This document shows, piece after piece, positions 4,773-6,987 of a DNA stretch of 6,987 nucleotides; the first letter of the stretch is position 1, and each line of letters opens with the position of its first letter. A program made the position numbers and the translations under genes. Origin of the DNA: Limnohabitans sp. (GTDB lineage: Bacteria; Pseudomonadota; Gammaproteobacteria; Burkholderiales; Burkholderiaceae_C). The notes under the pieces are model-generated. The model was not told the origin of the DNA, searched no databases, and saw nothing but the letters and a program-made list of their open reading frames with translations. Location of the stretch: NCBI GenBank assembly GCA_024641725.1, contig JAHECM010000058.1, forward strand, positions 1-6,987, given 5' to 3'.

Positions 4773-6887
4773 ATGGTTGAAATCGAACTCGACGGCAAGA
4801 AGGTGGAAGTGGCTGAAGGCAGCATGATCATGCATGCTGCTGAACACGCCGGCACTTACATTCCGCATTTTTGCTACCACAAGAAGCTCTCTATCGCTGC
4901 CAACTGCCGGATGTGCTTGGTCGATGTGGAGAAAGCCCCCAAACCCATGCCTGCCTGCGCCACGCCCGTGACACAGGGCATGATCGTGCGCACCAAGAAC
5001 GACAAGGCCGTCACGGCCCAAAAGTCGGTCATGGAGTTTCTGCTGATCAACCATCCCCTGGACTGCCCCATCTGCGACCAAGGCGGTGAGTGCCAGTTGC
5101 AAGACTTGGCTGTCGGTTATGGCGGCACGTCATCGCGCTACGAAGAAGAAAAGCGCGTGGTCTTCCACAAAGACGTCGGCCCGCTGATCTCGATGGAAGA
5201 GATGAGCCGCTGCATCCATTGCACACGCTGTGTGCGCTTTGGCCAAGAAGTGGCCGGCGACATGGAGCTGGGCATGTCCCATCGCGGCGAGCATGCCGAG
5301 ATCGAGACCTTCTTGGGCAAGACCATTGACTCGGAGCTGTCGGGCAACATGATCGACATCTGCCCGGTAGGCGCCTTGACCAGCAAGCCGTTCCGCTACC
5401 ACGCACGCACTTGGGAGCTGTCCCGCCGCAAGTCGGTGGCTGCGCACGACTCCTCAGGTGCCAATTTGATCGTGCAGGTCAAAAACAACCAAGTCCAACG
5501 CGTTGTGCCGCTCGAAAACGAAGCCGTCAACGAATGCTGGATTGCCGACCGTGACCGTTTCTCCTACGAAGCCCTCAACGGTGGCGAGCGACTGACCCAG
5601 CCCATGCTCAAGCAAGGCGGTGAGTGGAAAGAAGTCGATTGGCAAACCGCCCTTGAATACGTGGCCAATGGCCTGAAAAACATTCAACGTGACCACGGTG
5701 CCGCCAGCATCGGTGCGTTGGTCAGCCCACACAGCACCCTTGAAGAAGCCTATTTGGCTGGCGCTTTGTTGCGCGGTCTGGGTTCCGACAACGTGGACCA
5801 CCGCCTGCGCAACGCCGAGTTCGCCGCAGGCGAGGGCGTTCGTTGGTTGGGCACCTCCATTGCATCTCTGAGCACGCTGCAACGCGTCTTGGTCGTGGGC
5901 TCCAACCTGCGCAAAGACCACCCCTTGTTCGCGCAGCGTGTGCGCCAAGCTGTGCGCCATGGTGCACAGGTCAACGCCGTCACATCTGTGGCCGCTCTGG
6001 CGTCTGCAGACGCTTGGGCCATGCCTGTGGCCAACACCTTGTTGTCGGACGCCTCGGGCTGGGCGCAATCCTTGGCCAATGTGGCGGCAGCCATTGCTGC
6101 TGACAAAGGCATTGCCGCTCCGGCATCCGGCCAAGCCACGGCCGAGGCCCAGGCGGTGGCCAAGTCACTGCTGGGCGGTGAACGCAAAGCGGTGCTGCTG
6201 GGCAACGGTGCAGCGCACCATGCCAACGCATCGAGCCTGTTGGCTCTGGCCAATTGGATCGGTGAGCACACCGGTGCCAGCGTCGGCTACCTGACCGAAG
6301 CGGCCAACACCCTGGGCGCACAGTGGGCCAATGCACAGCCTCAAACCGGCGGTAAAAACGCCGCGCAGATGCTCAACGGCAGTCTCAAAGCCGCCTTGCT
6401 GCTGAACACCGAGCCTGAGTTCGACAGCGCCGCAGGCGCTGCCGCAGCGCAGGCTTTGGCCGCAGCCGAGATGGTGGTCACGCTCAGCCCGTTCAAGGCA
6501 AACATGGCTTTCAGTGATGTGCTGCTGCCCATCGCACCCTTCACCGAAACCTCGGGCAGCTTCGTCAACGCCGAAGGCCGACTGCAAAGCTTCCATGCCG
6601 TGGTCAAGCCCTTGGCTGAAACCCGTCCAGCCTGGAAAGTACTGCGCGTATTGGCCAACTTGCTGGACATCCCGGGCTTTGCCTTCGAAACCTCGCAGGA
6701 CGTGTTGGCCCGTGCCACCGCACAGCCTTTGCACTTGTCCAACGCGACCCGTGCAGAAGTTCGCTTGGGTGGCTCCGTTGGTGAACCCGCTGTGGCCGCC
6801 ATTTACCAGCTTGACAGCATCGTGCGCCGTGCACCGTCGCTGCAATTGACGGCCGACGCACGCCGAGCACAGGAGGTCGCAGCATGA
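4773..6887 (+). CDS. nuoG: NADH-quinone oxidoreductase subunit G (NuoG)
   Basis: NuoG (704 aa; 75-kDa subunit, NDUFS1, Nqo3) is the largest hydrophilic subunit and carries electrons from N3 towards NuoI. The N-terminal ferredoxin domain binds [2Fe-2S] N1b through Cys34, Cys45, Cys48 and Cys62. The His-Cys3 box for N5 is His94, Cys98, Cys101 and Cys107 (HPLDCPICDQGGEC). N4 is bound by Cys147, Cys150, Cys153 (CIHCTRC) and Cys197 (DICPVGAL). From about 210 onward it is a molybdopterin-oxidoreductase-like domain that holds no cofactor in this family; its later half is rich in alanine. The extra N7 cysteine motif is absent. ATG 4773 (MVEIELDGKKVEV) is chosen over an in-frame TTG at 4755 because it matches the family and has AAGG at 4763-4766. 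It lies 14 bases after the nuoF stop. The stop overlaps nuoH in ATGA. Confidence 0.97.
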   Translation: MVEIELDGKKVEVAEGSMIMHAAEHAGTYIPHFCYHKKLSIAANCRMCLVDVEKAPKPMPACATPVTQGMIVRTKNDKAVTAQKSVMEFLLINHPLDCPICDQGGECQLQDLAVGYGGTSSRYEEEKRVVFHKDVGPLISMEEMSRCIHCTRCVRFGQEVAGDMELGMSHRGEHAEIETFLGKTIDSELSGNMIDICPVGALTSKPFRYHARTWELSRRKSVAAHDSSGANLIVQVKNNQVQRVVPLENEAVNECWIADRDRFSYEALNGGERLTQPMLKQGGEWKEVDWQTALEYVANGLKNIQRDHGAASIGALVSPHSTLEEAYLAGALLRGLGSDNVDHRLRNAEFAAGEGVRWLGTSIASLSTLQRVLVVGSNLRKDHPLFAQRVRQAVRHGAQVNAVTSVAALASADAWAMPVANTLLSDASGWAQSLANVAAAIAADKGIAAPASGQATAEAQAVAKSLLGGERKAVLLGNGAAHHANASSLLALANWIGEHTGASVGYLTEAANTLGAQWANAQPQTGGKNAAQMLNGSLKAALLLNTEPEFDSAAGAAAAQALAAAEMVVTLSPFKANMAFSDVLLPIAPFTETSGSFVNAEGRLQSFHAVVKPLAETRPAWKVLRVLANLLDIPGFAFETSQDVLARATAQPLHLSNATRAEVRLGGSVGEPAVAAIYQLDSIVRRAPSLQLTADARRAQEVAA

Positions 6888-6987
6888 TCGATGCGCTGTA
6901 CAACGGTGGCCTGAATTTACTGGCCGATGCCTGGTGGACCACGATGGCCTGGCCCGTCCTTTGGATTTTGCTCAAAATCGTGGCTGT
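6884..6987 (+). CDS. nuoH: NADH-quinone oxidoreductase subunit H (NuoH), 5' end only
   Basis: The first 34 codons and two further bases of nuoH (ND1 in mitochondria, Nqo8) are present; the gene is cut by the window end. NuoH is the membrane subunit that anchors the peripheral arm and forms the entrance of the quinone channel. The visible sequence begins MIDALYNGGLNLLADAWW, followed by a hydrophobic stretch from about residue 20 (MAWPVLWILLKIVA) that should be the start of the first transmembrane helix. This resembles Burkholderiales NuoH N-termini, which read W-P-V-x-W-x-L-x-K-I. The start overlaps the nuoG stop by four bases (ATGA) and has the strongest ribosome site in the window, AGGAGG at 6871-6876 with 7 bases spacing. 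Identification rests on this short match and on operon position. Confidence 0.92.
   Translation, partial: MIDALYNGGLNLLADAWWTTMAWPVLWILLKIVA

Noticed and set aside
1..6987. Mobile element, CRISPR array, defence system or other accessory cassette
   Set aside because: There are no repeats, transposase or integrase genes, target-site duplications or foreign-looking genes. Although a tRNA gene is a common integration site, it is followed directly by the conserved nuo operon and no second tRNA-end copy was seen.

Overview
This window holds the 5' part of a nuo operon (proton-pumping NADH:quinone oxidoreductase, respiratory complex I), preceded by a tRNA-Leu gene. The order is tRNA-Leu(GAG), nuoA, nuoB, nuoC, nuoD, nuoE, nuoF, nuoG and the first 34 codons of nuoH. 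All genes are on the + strand and tightly packed. The 14-gene order, the separate nuoC and nuoD (fused in E. coli) and the protein sequences point to a betaproteobacterium of the order Burkholderiales. NuoA and NuoD in particular look like Comamonadaceae proteins (Limnohabitans/Rhodoferax/Polaromonas/Acidovorax type). That placement is from remembered family resemblance, not from a search.

Layout: positions 11-95 are a complete tRNA-Leu with encoded CCA. Positions 96-157 form a short leader with a long hairpin (103-134). Positions 158-517 are nuoA, a membrane subunit. A 49-base gap with a small hairpin and a possible mini-ORF follows. Positions 567-3403 carry nuoB, nuoC, nuoD and nuoE, and 3403-6887 carry nuoF and nuoG. 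nuoH starts at 6884 and runs off the end. From nuoB onward the genes are separated by at most 14 bases or overlap by 1-4 bases (D/E, E/F and G/H), which fits one translationally coupled message. I see no convincing promoter inside the window. Only ten bases precede the tRNA, so the main promoter probably lies upstream of position 1.

How the genes work together: NuoE, NuoF and NuoG form the NADH-oxidising tip (FMN, clusters N1a, N3, N1b, N4, N5). NuoB, NuoC and NuoD form the connecting arm, where N2 in NuoB passes electrons to quinone at the NuoB/NuoD interface. NuoA and NuoH are membrane subunits next to the quinone cavity. The iron-sulfur ligands of each of these clusters and the quinone-site residues His19, Tyr68 and Asp120 of NuoD are present, so the enzyme looks intact over the part seen.

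I found no previously undescribed system. The region is conserved core metabolism. The points most worth a second look are the hairpin in the nuoA leader, the small structures around the nuoA/nuoB junction, the unusual residues after the catalytic Asp of NuoD, and the absence of the N7 cluster motif in NuoG.
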